Positions 51,786 through 59,824 of a stretch of 64,000 nucleotides of DNA are shown here, piece after piece. This stretch comes from Lacibacter luteus (GTDB lineage Bacteria; Bacteroidota; Bacteroidia; Chitinophagales; Chitinophagaceae), in assembly GCF_004118265.1 (NCBI RefSeq), contig NZ_SDHW01000006.1, positions 62,001-126,000 of the forward strand. The letters are read 5' to 3'. Each line of letters starts with the position of its first letter. Positions within the stretch are counted from its first letter, which is position 1. The notes under the pieces were generated by a model. That model saw only the letters and a list, made by a program, of their open reading frames with translations. It searched no databases and was not told where the DNA came from. Position numbers and translations under genes: made by a program.

Positions 51786-51816
51786 AAAAAAAGGCGCTCA
51801 AATTGAGCGCCTTTTA
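51786..51816 (-). terminator. Intrinsic terminator after the small membrane protein gene
   Basis: An AAAAGGCGCTCAA/TTGAGCGCCTTTT palindrome with flanking A-run lies 25 bp past the stop at 51841. Confidence 0.85.
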
Positions 51817-51840
51817 TACAAACTTAATAGAATTCAATCA

Positions 51841-52317
51841 TTACACGACGTAGATTAAAATAGCAACTGCAACCCAAATTCCAAAACCAATCCATGCCGA
51901 TTTTCTTGCTATTTCTTTATCATTTTTAAATGCGAGATAAACAATTAAAACGCCAATCAAACCCAAAAAGAATCCCAAAGCAGCAGCACCCCAGTTAAAT
52001 GAACCGCCAGCTGCTCTTTTTGCCACTTCCATCATATTCACATCATGGCCCTTCTTAAGCTCCTTTTTAACTTCCCGTTGAACAATTTTTAAAGCTATTT
52101 TCTTTGAAAGAGTCATTTTCTGACCTGTTATTTCAGAAAACTTAGCCGGCGTTAGTGCTGCAAACGTTTTTGCATCTATTTGTGCCAGCATTTCTACATT
52201 GGAAGATTTCCCTGCTTTCGCATTATCTGTAACATCAACAGGAACAGAGATAATACCGGCTGCATTAGAAGAGATGCTGATAACTACAGCCAAAAGAACG
52301 ATGATTAACTTTCGCAT
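51841..52317 (-). CDS. Small secreted-type membrane protein, paralogue A
   Basis: The 158-aa protein has a signal peptide ('MRKLIIVLLAVVISISSNAA'), a lysine-rich middle ('MTLSKKIALKIVQREVKKEL') and two C-terminal membrane helices ('GAAALGFFLGLIGVLIVYLA', 'AWIGFGIWVAVAILIYVV'). Its first 28 residues are nearly identical to those of the next gene, but the C-terminus differs. No function is known. Confidence 0.7.
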   Translation of the reverse strand: MRKLIIVLLAVVISISSNAAGIISVPVDVTDNAKAGKSSNVEMLAQIDAKTFAALTPAKFSEITGQKMTLSKKIALKIVQREVKKELKKGHDVNMMEVAKRAAGGSFNWGAAALGFFLGLIGVLIVYLAFKNDKEIARKSAWIGFGIWVAVAILIYVV

Positions 52318-52418
52318 ACTGAGTTTAATTTTTGGTTAATAGATAAACTAAAAATAAGTAATTAATCAGAACAGAACTACCGGGAGTTTGTAAGTTTCGC
52401 TGAGGATGTGTATGCTTA

Positions 52419-52453
52419 AAAAAAAGGCCCTCAGAATTGAGAGCCTTTTTTTT
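52419..52453 (-). terminator. Intrinsic terminator between the two paralogues
   Basis: An AAGGC-CTCA / TGAG-GCCTT stem with one internal mismatch is followed on the minus strand by a T-run. Confidence 0.8.
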
Positions 52454-52466
52454 ATTTATTCGCCGA

Positions 52467-52904
52467 TTAATAATAATTCTTCATTACTACCAATGCATGA
52501 ATAAGACCGGGTAACCAGAAGAGGAATGTAAGTACCAGGTTAATGATCCATGTACTTCCGCTCCAGTTGTCCATTACGCCCATTGCGATCCATGCCAGAC
52601 CAAAAATGGCTAAAACAATGTACAGGCCTTTAGGAATTTCGCCACCTGCACGTTTTGCTTTCTTCTGTGCCATTTTCAAAGCCATTTTTTGAGCAAACGT
52701 CATTTTCTTACCAGTCATTGCTTTTACTTTTTCGGGAGTAAGTGACAGGAAGGCTTCCATGTTAGAAGCTTTTACGTTTGCAATTGTTGCTTCAACACCT
52801 GCTTTCGCATTGTCTGTAGCATCAACAGGAACAGAGATAATACCGGCTGCGTTAGAAGAGATGCTGATAACTACAGCCAGAAGAACGATGATTAACTTTC
52901 TCAT
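52467..52904 (-). CDS. Secreted-type membrane protein with YqaE/Pmp3-like C-terminus, paralogue B
   Basis: The 145-aa product starts at the ATG at 52904, immediately before the signal peptide ('MRKLIIVLLAVVISISSNAA'). The C-terminal 60 residues ('GLYIVLAIFGLAWIAMGVMD', 'WIINLVLTFLFWLPGLIHAL') match the YqaE/Pmp3 (UPF0057) two-helix family, normally a tiny membrane-potential-related protein. The preceding Met/Lys-rich segment ('MTFAQKMALKMAQKKAKRAG') parallels paralogue A. A longer frame beginning with GTG is unlikely. Confidence 0.75.
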   Translation of the reverse strand: MRKLIIVLLAVVISISSNAAGIISVPVDATDNAKAGVEATIANVKASNMEAFLSLTPEKVKAMTGKKMTFAQKMALKMAQKKAKRAGGEIPKGLYIVLAIFGLAWIAMGVMDNWSGSTWIINLVLTFLFWLPGLIHALVVMKNYY

Positions 52905-53086
52905 AGTGAGCTTTAAATTTTTGGTTAATAAGCGGCAAAATAGCAAAAAGCTGCAAATAAAAACAACCACATAAACATGTTGCGTAAAACAGCGGATAAA
53001 CGGTTGTTATTCCTGTATAAATTGATGGCAAGCTTCTGCTTTTCTATTTAGCTTGCTTCCCTTATCTTCGCAAAAATTTTTAACGC

Positions 53087-53248
53087 ATGGAAAAGAAATC
53101 TTCTGCATTAAACTGGATCTGGTTCTTTGTTTCTGTAGCTGCCTGTATTATTATGTATATGGTTCCCGGTTTAGGCCTGGCTAACTACATTACGGCAACA
53201 TTCCCGTTTATCTGCTATTTCTTTGTAAAAGCGTTAGATCTTATTTAA
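53087..53248 (+). CDS. Small two-helix membrane protein
   Basis: This short gene encodes 53 residues ('MEKKSSALNWIWFFVSVAAC ...') with hydrophobic segments at about 9-27 and 34-52. A TATCTTCG -7-type box lies about 16 bp upstream (53063-53070), and a terminator begins 26 bp after the stop, so it looks like a genuine single-gene unit. No family was recognised. Confidence 0.65.
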   Translation: MEKKSSALNWIWFFVSVAACIIMYMVPGLGLANYITATFPFICYFFVKALDLI

Positions 53249-53273
53249 GTTAAGCTTACATTCAATATAGATG

Positions 53274-53302
53274 GCCCGTTACAATTTGTGACGGGCTTTT
53301 TT
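53274..53302 (+). terminator. Intrinsic terminator of the small membrane protein gene
   Basis: A GCCCGT/ACGGGC stem with an 11-nt loop is followed by TTTTTT. Confidence 0.85.
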
Positions 53303-53325
53303 GTAAATTTATACAAACGACTAGT

Positions 53326-53556
53326 ATGCCTACTGTTAAGGAAAAACTCCATTCACTGGTTGATGCCTGCTCCAATGAAGCACTGCTGGAAGAAATAAAA
53401 ACCTTGTTAGAAAGCTCCGGTGCTGAGGATTGGTGGAACGACCTCAGTACTACCGACCAAAATCTGTTGCTGGAAAGCGAAGCGCAATACGAGCGGAAAG
53501 AGTTTACCACACATGCCGAACTGATGAAACGTTTTGAGGAATGGAAAAAGAAATAG
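53326..53556 (+). CDS. Putative type II antitoxin
   Basis: The 76-aa acidic helical protein ('VKEKLHSLVDACSNEALLEE', 'FTTHAELMKRFEEWKKK') is the size and position of a ParD-like antitoxin: it overlaps the ParE-like gene by 16 bp and comes first. No clear DNA-binding fold was recognised, which is common for short Bacteroidota antitoxins. The family call rests mainly on the partner. Confidence 0.72.
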   Translation: MPTVKEKLHSLVDACSNEALLEEIKTLLESSGAEDWWNDLSTTDQNLLLESEAQYERKEFTTHAELMKRFEEWKKK

Positions 53557-53819
53557 TCTGGACCAAACAGGCTGAAGCTGATTTTTGGGATATTGTAACT
53601 TACCTCAAAGAATGTTGGCCACCTGAAGTGCTGACCCGTTTTGAAAAAGCCCTCCTTGTAAAAACGCAACTTCTCCAAAAACAACCATCTATCGGTTTCA
53701 AAAGCCACAAACACTCACGCTTCCGAAAAACCTTTGTTACGAAGTATTACGCCATAATTTATACAGTAAAGAAGGAGCAGCTTGTTATACTAAGAGTTGT
53801 GCATGTACGGATGAAGTGA
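53541..53819 (+). CDS. RelE/ParE-family toxin
   Basis: The 92-aa protein shows the ParE/RelE fold pattern: 'IVWTKQAEADFWDIVTYL', 'LLVKTQLLQKQPSIGFKS', 'HSRFRKTFVTKYYAIIYTV' and 'LVILRVVHVRMK'. ParE toxins act on gyrase, whereas RelE toxins cut mRNA at the ribosome; the sequence does not discriminate. It is encoded in an overlapping pair with the antitoxin inside a small accessory patch. Confidence 0.85.
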   Translation: MEKEIVWTKQAEADFWDIVTYLKECWPPEVLTRFEKALLVKTQLLQKQPSIGFKSHKHSRFRKTFVTKYYAIIYTVKKEQLVILRVVHVRMK

Positions 53820-54161
53820 CGCTGATTTTATCAATTTTAAATATCAGGCACAGGAAGCTTACGCACTTTTTCCAACGCCTCATTCCTGCGCCAGTTTCCT
53901 GAAATTTAAGATGCCGAACACTTGGACTAGTTGTGATTTAACCAGTTTTCATCTCAAGCACAGGAAGCTTACGCAATTTTTTTCAACGCCTCATTCATGC
54001 GCCAGACTTCTGAAATTTTAAGATACCGATGTACTTGGACGATTAGGCGAGTGCCGCAGCCCCTGCACACATATCTATCTGACACTTCGCCTTGGAATGT
54101 ATAGTTAGGTTCACTCGGCTGAGAAGGAAAGTTAGAACAAGACTACGGATAGCTGGGAAAT
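53820..54161. repeat. Intergenic region with two direct repeats of about 80 bp
   Basis: Copy 1 (53848-53927) and copy 2 (53958-54040) share about 85 percent of positions, from 'GCACAGGAAGCTTACGCA' to 'CTTGGAC', spaced 110 bp apart. On the minus strand copy 1 reads as the C-terminus of a protein ('RRNEALEKVRKLPVPDI' then stop); copy 2 is frameshifted. They may be remnants of a duplicated gene end. Positions 54041-54161 hold no recognisable feature. Confidence 0.65.
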
Positions 54162-55142
54162 CTAAAATGGTAGATCATCAGAAATAGTTGGATTCGGCTC
54201 TTCTAAAGGAATAATTTCGTCTTGAATTAATGAAGGATCCCAAGAATCTTCAGTTACAACTTTAAGTTTACCAAATTCGTCAAACAGTGATTTATGAACC
54301 TTAATTATATAATCCTTTTTAAGAGTATGCCGTCTATTTCGCCATAAATAAATATCCAAAATTTCGGTATAATCCTCAATTTTAAACCCTCTTGCATCAA
54401 GCCATGTATTAAGTTCCTGAACATTAGAAAAAATAACTTTATACTTAACGCCTAATATTTTTTTCATCCGCTCGATAGCAGGATGATTACTCAACAAAAT
54501 CTCTTTTATAACACTTTCGTTTCCCTTTTTTTCTTCCGTTATGTAAGTTACAAGTTGATCAAGCGTCTTGGCTGTATTCTCTAATCCTTTAATCAAATTG
54601 ACCTCTGTTACACGTGTTTCTTCCTTTAAAAATCGCTGAAATAATCCAGCCCATTGTTCTCTCAAATAAAGCACAATATCTTGAGCAGTTTCAAATTGAT
54701 GTATGGTGTTGTTTTGCGGTAGTTTCTCTATTTCTTCGATGAACTTGAAAATTTGAATATTGTCAGTAAACCTATATCTAATAGTTTCATTTTCTTTATT
54801 TAACAGGTAAGTTTGATGTTCTGAATAGACATTTTTATCAACAAAAACATATACTTGTTTACCATTTTCTAAAGCTGTTTTAATTTCCATTTGTGTAACT
54901 GAATAATCTCCATGCTGACTGTTAGAGCCAAACCTTCCTCCTATAATTGCAACAAGCATATCTATCACACTAACTTCCCTATAACAATACTCTTCTAATC
55001 CCTCATCCTTCCCATATGGAATATTACCCGTTTCATGACGTACAGATTCATAACCCATTTCTTTGATAAATCGATCCAAATCTGCCCTGATTTGACGTAA
55101 ATCAAAAAATGTAGAACTAATAAAAATTCTTGGTTTAGCCAT
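54162..55142 (-). CDS. DUF4062-domain protein
   Basis: The 326-aa protein begins with a DUF4062 domain (about residues 4-100: 'PRIFISSTFFDLRQIRADLD', 'MGYESVRHETGNIPYG', 'IDMLVAIIGGRFGS', 'YSVTQMEIKTALENGKQVYV'). This is a TIR-like nucleotide-binding fold often fused to defence-type NTPases, though none is present here. The C-terminal half is helical and uncharacterised. The gene is clearly more AT-rich than its neighbours, suggesting transfer. An anti-phage or signalling role is possible but not shown. Confidence 0.8.
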   Translation of the reverse strand: MAKPRIFISSTFFDLRQIRADLDRFIKEMGYESVRHETGNIPYGKDEGLEEYCYREVSVIDMLVAIIGGRFGSNSQHGDYSVTQMEIKTALENGKQVYVFVDKNVYSEHQTYLLNKENETIRYRFTDNIQIFKFIEEIEKLPQNNTIHQFETAQDIVLYLREQWAGLFQRFLKEETRVTEVNLIKGLENTAKTLDQLVTYITEEKKGNESVIKEILLSNHPAIERMKKILGVKYKVIFSNVQELNTWLDARGFKIEDYTEILDIYLWRNRRHTLKKDYIIKVHKSLFDEFGKLKVVTEDSWDPSLIQDEIIPLEEPNPTISDDLPF

Positions 55143-55152
55143 ATTATAAAAT

Positions 55153-55178
55153 TAAAAAAGCCACCTAGAAGGTGGCTT
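55153..55178 (-). terminator. Intrinsic terminator of dnaK
   Basis: An AAGCCACC/GGTGGCTT stem is followed on the minus strand by TTTTTTAAT, 15 bp past the dnaK stop. Confidence 0.88.
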
Positions 55179-55192
55179 AAGATAAAAAATCA

Positions 55193-57097
55193 CTACTTCA
55201 CTTCTTCAAACTGCGCATCTTCCACATTGTCGCCAGCAGCACCGGCGCTTGCTCCGGCTCCTGCATCAGCACCCGGTTGTGCGCCTTGAGCATCCTGTGT
55301 TGCTTTGTACATTTCTTCGCTGGCTGCAGTCCATGCTGTGTTCAACTCAGTCATAGCAGCATCAATACCTGCAAGGTCCTGTGCTTTGTGTGCATCTTTC
55401 AGTTTGGTAAGACCCGCTTCGATCGGTGCTTTTTTATCGGCACCAATTTTATCGCCATATTCTTTCAACTGCTTTTCTGTTTGGAAGATCAAACTATCTG
55501 CCTGGTTGATCTTTTCTACTTTTTCTTTTTCTGCTTTATCTGCAGCTTCGTTGGCCTTCGCTTCGTTCTTCATCTTTTCAATCTCATCTTTGCTTAAACC
55601 ACTACCAGCTTCAATACGGATTTTTTGTTCTTTACCAGTGCCTTTATCTTTTGCACTTACGTGTAAGATACCGTTGGCATCAATATCAAATGTTACTTCA
55701 ATCTGTGGAACACCACGTGGAGCTGGTGGAATACCATCGAGGTTAAACATACCCAAGCTCTTGTTATCCTTACTCATCGGACGCTCACCCTGCAATACAT
55801 GAATTTGTACACCAGGTTGGTTATCGGCCGCTGTTGAAAAGGTTTCACTTTTCTTAGATGGAATGGTTGTGTTACTGCCGATCAGGGTTGTCATAACACC
55901 ACCAAGTGTTTCAATACCGAGGCTCAGTGGAGTAACATCGAGCAGCAATACATCTTTCACTTCACCGGTTAATACCGCACCCTGGATAGCTGCACCTACT
56001 GCCACCACCTCATCAGGATTTACTCCACGATTTGGTTTTTTGCCGAAGAATTTTTCAACAATCTCTTGCACTTTCGGGATACGTGTACTACCACCCACCA
56101 AAATCACTTCATCTATTTCGCTGATGCTCATGCCTGCATCTTTCAATGCTGCTTCGCAAGGACGTAAGCAACGTGCAAACAGGTTATCGGCCAGTTGCTC
56201 AAATTTTGCACGGCTCAGTTTAAGTACAAGGTGTTTGGGAACACCATCCACTGCTGTAATATATGGGAGGTTGATCTCTGTTTCGCTTGAAGAAGACAGT
56301 TCCACTTTTGCTTTTTCAGCAGCTTCTTTCAAACGTTGTAAAGCCATCGGGTCTTTACGCAGATCAATATTTTCCTGCGATTTAAATTCATCAGCCAACC
56401 AGTCGATGATCACTTTATCAAAATCATCACCACCAAGGTGTGTATCACCGTTAGTAGATTTTACTTCAAACACGCCATCGCCCAATTCGAGGATAGAGAT
56501 ATCGAATGTACCACCACCAAGATCGAATACTGCGATCTTCTGGTCCTTGTGTTTTTTATCGAGACCGTAAGCCAACGCTGCAGCTGTAGGTTCGTTCACA
56601 ATACGACGAACATTCAAACCTGCAATTTCACCAGCTTCTTTTGTTGCCTGGCGCTGTGCATCGTTAAAGTAAGCAGGCACGGTAATTACCGCTTCTGTTA
56701 CTTCCTGGCCCAGGTAATCTTCAGCGGTTTTCTTCATTTTCTGAAGCACCATTGCCGAAATTTCCTGTGGCGTGTACAGTCTGCCATCTATGTCAATACG
56801 AACGGTATTATTGTCACCTTGCGATACTTTGTAGCTCCAATGTTTGATCTCTTCGCCCACTTCGTCGAAACGACGACCCATAAAACGCTTTACGGAGTTG
56901 ATGGTGTTGATGGGGTTTGTGATAGCCTGACGCTTTGCAGGATCGCCCACTTTACGCTCGCCGTTTTTCAAAAAAGCCACTACCGACGGGGTTGTACGGC
57001 GTCCCTCGTCGTTTGCAATTACAACAGGCTCGTTTCCTTCCATTACCGAAACGCAGCTGTTTGTTGTTCCTAAGTCGATTCCTATAATCTTGCCCAT
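55193..57097 (-). CDS. dnaK: Chaperone DnaK (Hsp70)
   Basis: The 634-aa chaperone has the ATPase signatures '[16 protein letters not shown]', '[16 protein letters not shown]', '[19 protein letters not shown]' and '[17 protein letters not shown]', the interdomain linker '[19 protein letters not shown]', and a substrate-binding domain ending in a Gly/Ala tail and 'DAQFEEVK'. It folds proteins with DnaJ and GrpE, which are not in this window. The ATG at 57097 ('[10 protein letters not shown]') is the family start; a longer TTG-started frame is rejected. Confidence 0.98.
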   Translation of the reverse strand: MGKIIGIDLGTTNSCVSVMEGNEPVVIANDEGRRTTPSVVAFLKNGERKVGDPAKRQAITNPINTINSVKRFMGRRFDEVGEEIKHWSYKVSQGDNNTVRIDIDGRLYTPQEISAMVLQKMKKTAEDYLGQEVTEAVITVPAYFNDAQRQATKEAGEIAGLNVRRIVNEPTAAALAYGLDKKHKDQKIAVFDLGGGTFDISILELGDGVFEVKSTNGDTHLGGDDFDKVIIDWLADEFKSQENIDLRKDPMALQRLKEAAEKAKVELSSSSETEINLPYITAVDGVPKHLVLKLSRAKFEQLADNLFARCLRPCEAALKDAGMSISEIDEVILVGGSTRIPKVQEIVEKFFGKKPNRGVNPDEVVAVGAAIQGAVLTGEVKDVLLLDVTPLSLGIETLGGVMTTLIGSNTTIPSKKSETFSTAADNQPGVQIHVLQGERPMSKDNKSLGMFNLDGIPPAPRGVPQIEVTFDIDANGILHVSAKDKGTGKEQKIRIEAGSGLSKDEIEKMKNEAKANEAADKAEKEKVEKINQADSLIFQTEKQLKEYGDKIGADKKAPIEAGLTKLKDAHKAQDLAGIDAAMTELNTAWTAASEEMYKATQDAQGAQPGADAGAGASAGAAGDNVEDAQFEEVK

Positions 57098-57725
57098 GAT
57101 ATGGATTGTTTTTAAGTTCTCTAACAATACTCAATGATAATGCCATGAGGGGCTTAGGTGAAAAAATGGCAGAGATTGGGTGTATGGTTGAGGGCTTAAG
57201 GTTAAAGGGAAGAAGCAGATCGACTGCTGTTTTCCCTATGCCTCCCACCTTCTGCCCTACTGCGTTCATTTGTTGGGGCTCTGAATTGTTTGCAGGCTTC
57301 ATCTCCTGTCCGGGCTGCTGCGGGGTTCCGTGCCCCACTTCACCCACCTTCGCTTTCAGCATCGGTGGGGTTCGTTTCGCACCGGGCCCTCCGCATCCCG
57401 CAGCCCTTGAACAGTTGAATCTTTTTTCAGCAATTGCTGACCGATGACTGCTCACCCAACGGGTGACTGCTCATCTCCACACTTGAATCTTTTTTCATCA
57501 AAGCTGTCTGACGTTTTCAACGTCCTGACAGCAACATTGCAATGCAGCAAAACATATCGCCCCTCCGGGGCTCAAACAACAATCATTTAATCAGCTACTA
57601 ACATTTTGCTCCTACGGAGCAAGGCAAACTTCATCACTCTTATTCCTCAATAAGTTAATTTAGTAATGTAGTTTACATTTCAACAATCAGAAATCATACA
57701 CCCGACATCATAAATCAGACATCAC
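57098..57725. other. 628-bp intergenic mosaic upstream of dnaK
   Basis: No convincing gene is present. The region has a GC-rich block at about 57300-57410 with short complementary runs, a CACCCAACGGGTG hairpin at about 57455, the TGTCTGAC-type palindrome at 57503-57532, and 'CCCCTCCGGGG' and 'GCTCCTACGGAGC' mini-palindromes at about 57561 and 57608. It ends in CATCATAAATC-type simple repeats. The dnaK promoter should lie near 57100-57200, but no exact -7 consensus was found. Confidence 0.6.
57503..57532. repeat. Palindromic TGTCTGAC/GTCCTGACA element
   Basis: GCTGTC/GACAGC outer arms and GACGTT/AACGTC inner arms form a long hairpin. It is homologous to the elements at 15203-15232 and 58385-58413. 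Confidence 0.65.
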
Positions 57726-58385
57726 ATGCCGACTTCTCTTGCCCAAAAACTCAGGATCAAAGAAAATTTTTCATTACTCACCATCAATGCCCCAAAAGGT
57801 TTTGAAAAGAGTCTCGGTAAACTACCTGCCGATGTAGCAATCGTCAGCACCGGTAAACAATACAACCAGGTACATTGGTTTGTGCTTAACAGAACACAGA
57901 TGGAAAAAGAAATGAGTAAGGTGATGAAGCTACTGAAACCTGATGTAACGATTTGGGTTTATTATCCCAAAGGCACATCGGGCATACAAACCGATCTTAC
58001 ACGAGACAAAGGCTGGGATTGTTTACTGGCCGAAGGCGATAAGCTGACATGGATCAGTCTCATTTCCTTTGATGATACGTGGAGCACATTTGGCTTCCGC
58101 CCCAAAACCGAAGCTGATAAAAAGAAAGAAGCTGCACCCAAAGTGCGGGAGATATTTAATTGGGTGAACCCAACTACCAAAGAAGTAAAGCTGCCCAATG
58201 ATCTTGCAACAGCTCTAAAGAAAAATAAAAAAGCAACCGAGTTCTTTCAAACGCTTTCGTTCACCAATAAGAAAGAATATATTGAATGGATCGTTACTGC
58301 CAAGCAGGAGAAAACAAGAACTGAACGTGTTGAAGGAACGATTGAACGATTAAGTAAGCAATGGAAGAATCCGAGAAATATTTAG
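57726..58385 (+). CDS. YdeI/OmpD-associated family protein with DUF3052-like N-terminus
   Basis: The 219-aa protein has an N-terminal domain like DUF3052 ('LRIKENFSLLTINAPKGFEK', 'WVYYPKGTSGIQTDLTRDKG') and a C-terminal OmdA/YdeI domain ('LPNDLATALKKNKKATEFFQ', 'LSFTNKKEYIEWIVTAKQEK', 'TRTERVEGTIERLSKQWKNP'). YdeI-type proteins have been linked to bacteriocin or peptide resistance in enterobacteria; the role here is unknown. It is flanked by palindromic repeats on both sides. Confidence 0.8.
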   Translation: MPTSLAQKLRIKENFSLLTINAPKGFEKSLGKLPADVAIVSTGKQYNQVHWFVLNRTQMEKEMSKVMKLLKPDVTIWVYYPKGTSGIQTDLTRDKGWDCLLAEGDKLTWISLISFDDTWSTFGFRPKTEADKKKEAAPKVREIFNWVNPTTKEVKLPNDLATALKKNKKATEFFQTLSFTNKKEYIEWIVTAKQEKTRTERVEGTIERLSKQWKNPRNI

Positions 58386-58413
58386 TGTCAGGACGTCGGC
58401 AGACGTCAGACAC
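58385..58413. repeat. Palindromic element, inverted copy
   Basis: GTGTC/GACAC and GACGTC/GACGTC arms form a hairpin right after the YdeI-family stop, in the opposite orientation to the copies at 15203 and 57503. A second, diverged hairpin (CTGTCAG ... CTGACAG) follows at 58441-58466. Either may end the upstream transcript. Confidence 0.6.
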
Positions 58414-58481
58414 GTTTCAATCATTCTTTTAAATTAACCGCTGTCAGGGTTTACAACCGCTGACAGGGTTCCGTCACTCCC

Positions 58482-58489
58482 TATCTTTG
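58482..58489 (+). promoter_or_regulatory. -7 box for the aspartokinase gene
   Basis: TATCTTTG is an exact TAnnTTTG match 70 bp upstream of the ATG. The predicted 5' UTR contains an AT-rich TTTTCAAATT repeat tract. Confidence 0.6.
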
Positions 58490-58559
58490 TCCCTCATTTG
58501 ATATTGAACGTTCATTCAATTTTCAAATTTTCAAATCAACAAATTTTCAAATTCTCCCC

Positions 58560-59822
58560 ATGCGTGTGTTCAAATTCGGCGGTGCCAGCGTAAGTAACTA
58601 TGAAAAAGTGCAGAACCTTGGCAATATCATCAAACAGTTTCCCGATGAACAATTGATGATCGTTATTTCGGCCATGGGCAAAACCACCAACGCACTGGAG
58701 AAAGTAGCCGAAGCTTTTTTTGCAGGAAAAAAAGAGGAAGCATTACAACTTTTCCGTGCGGTGAAACTGCTGCACCTCGATGAAGCAAAGTATTTGCTGG
58801 TTACACACTTCAATCCATTAATGGAACAATTGAATGATTTCTTTACTGAAGTGGAATGGCTGCTGCACGATCAACCGGTACGTGAATACGATTACTATTA
58901 CGATCAGATCGTTTGCGTGGGTGAATTATTAAGCACGGCAATTGTAAGTGCTTATCTCAACGAAATCGGCATCGCTAATCAATGGATCGATGTGCGTGAT
59001 GTGTTCCGCACCGATGATAATTTTCGTGATGCTGCCATTGATTATTCGTTTACACAGCAGCAAGTAGATGCACAGGTAAAACCACTGTTCAGCAAACAGC
59101 GCATTGTTGTTACGCAGGGCTTTATTGGTTGTACCGATGAAAATGAAAGCACCACGCTTGGTCGTGAAGGAAGTGATTATACTGCAGCCGTGTTTGCTTA
59201 TATGCTCGATGCAGAAAATGTAGCCATCTGGAAAGATGTAAAAGGTGTAATGAATGCTGACCCTAAATTATTTGCCGATGCACAATACATCAGCGAACTG
59301 AATTACGATGAAGTGATTGAAATGGCATTTTACGGTGCACAGGTCATCCATCCAAAAACAATTAAGCCCTTACAGAATAAAAATATTCCGCTGTATGTAA
59401 AGTGCTTTGCTGATGCAAGCTTACCCGGCACCGTTATTCATAACAACCCGGTAAAAAATCTGCCACCGATTATTGTTGTTAAACAAAACCAGGTATTGCT
59501 GGAACTGCACACTAAAGATTTTTCGTTTGTTGGTGAACAACCAATGAGCGATCTGTACGAGATGATGGCTAAGCTCCACATTAAACCCAACCTTATTCAA
59601 ACACATGCAGTGAGTTTGCAGTTGTGTCTGGATGATCGTCCGGATAAAGTAGAGAAATTAGCGTTGGCTGCATCAAACGAATTTGATGTACAGGTGGAGA
59701 AAGGATTGACACTGCTCAGCATTCGTCACTACAATACCGAAACGGTAGAAAAATTAACTGCAGGAAAAACAATTGAACTGAAACAGCAAAGTGCATCAAC
59801 AGTACAGATGCTGTTGTTGTAA
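58560..59822 (+). CDS. lysC: Aspartate kinase
   Basis: The 420-aa protein phosphorylates aspartate, opening the Lys/Thr/Met pathway. It shows 'MRVFKFGGASVSNYEKVQN', 'VISAMGKTTNALEKVAEAFF', 'ESTTLGREGSDYTAAVFAYM' and 'AFYGAQVIHPKTIKPLQNKN'. The C-terminal regulatory part (about 295-420) is ACT-like but divergent. The catalytic Lys motif reads KFGGAS instead of the usual KFGGTS. No homoserine dehydrogenase is fused. The symbol lysC is used loosely, as the isozyme class is not certain. Confidence 0.92.
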   Translation: MRVFKFGGASVSNYEKVQNLGNIIKQFPDEQLMIVISAMGKTTNALEKVAEAFFAGKKEEALQLFRAVKLLHLDEAKYLLVTHFNPLMEQLNDFFTEVEWLLHDQPVREYDYYYDQIVCVGELLSTAIVSAYLNEIGIANQWIDVRDVFRTDDNFRDAAIDYSFTQQQVDAQVKPLFSKQRIVVTQGFIGCTDENESTTLGREGSDYTAAVFAYMLDAENVAIWKDVKGVMNADPKLFADAQYISELNYDEVIEMAFYGAQVIHPKTIKPLQNKNIPLYVKCFADASLPGTVIHNNPVKNLPPIIVVKQNQVLLELHTKDFSFVGEQPMSDLYEMMAKLHIKPNLIQTHAVSLQLCLDDRPDKVEKLALAASNEFDVQVEKGLTLLSIRHYNTETVEKLTAGKTIELKQQSASTVQMLLL

Positions 59823-59824
59823 GG

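Noticed and set aside
53262-53714. Minus-strand open frame opposite the toxin-antitoxin genes
   Set aside because: The plus-strand pair has family motifs and the typical overlap; the antisense frame has none.
55863-56570. Plus-strand open frame of 235 codons opposite dnaK
   Set aside because: It is a shadow of dnaK, with Ser/Pro/Thr-rich composition typical of antisense frames.
56952-57455. Open frame of 167 codons upstream of and overlapping dnaK on the minus strand
   Set aside because: It overlaps the conserved dnaK start in another frame, runs through palindromic repeats and has no protein-like composition.
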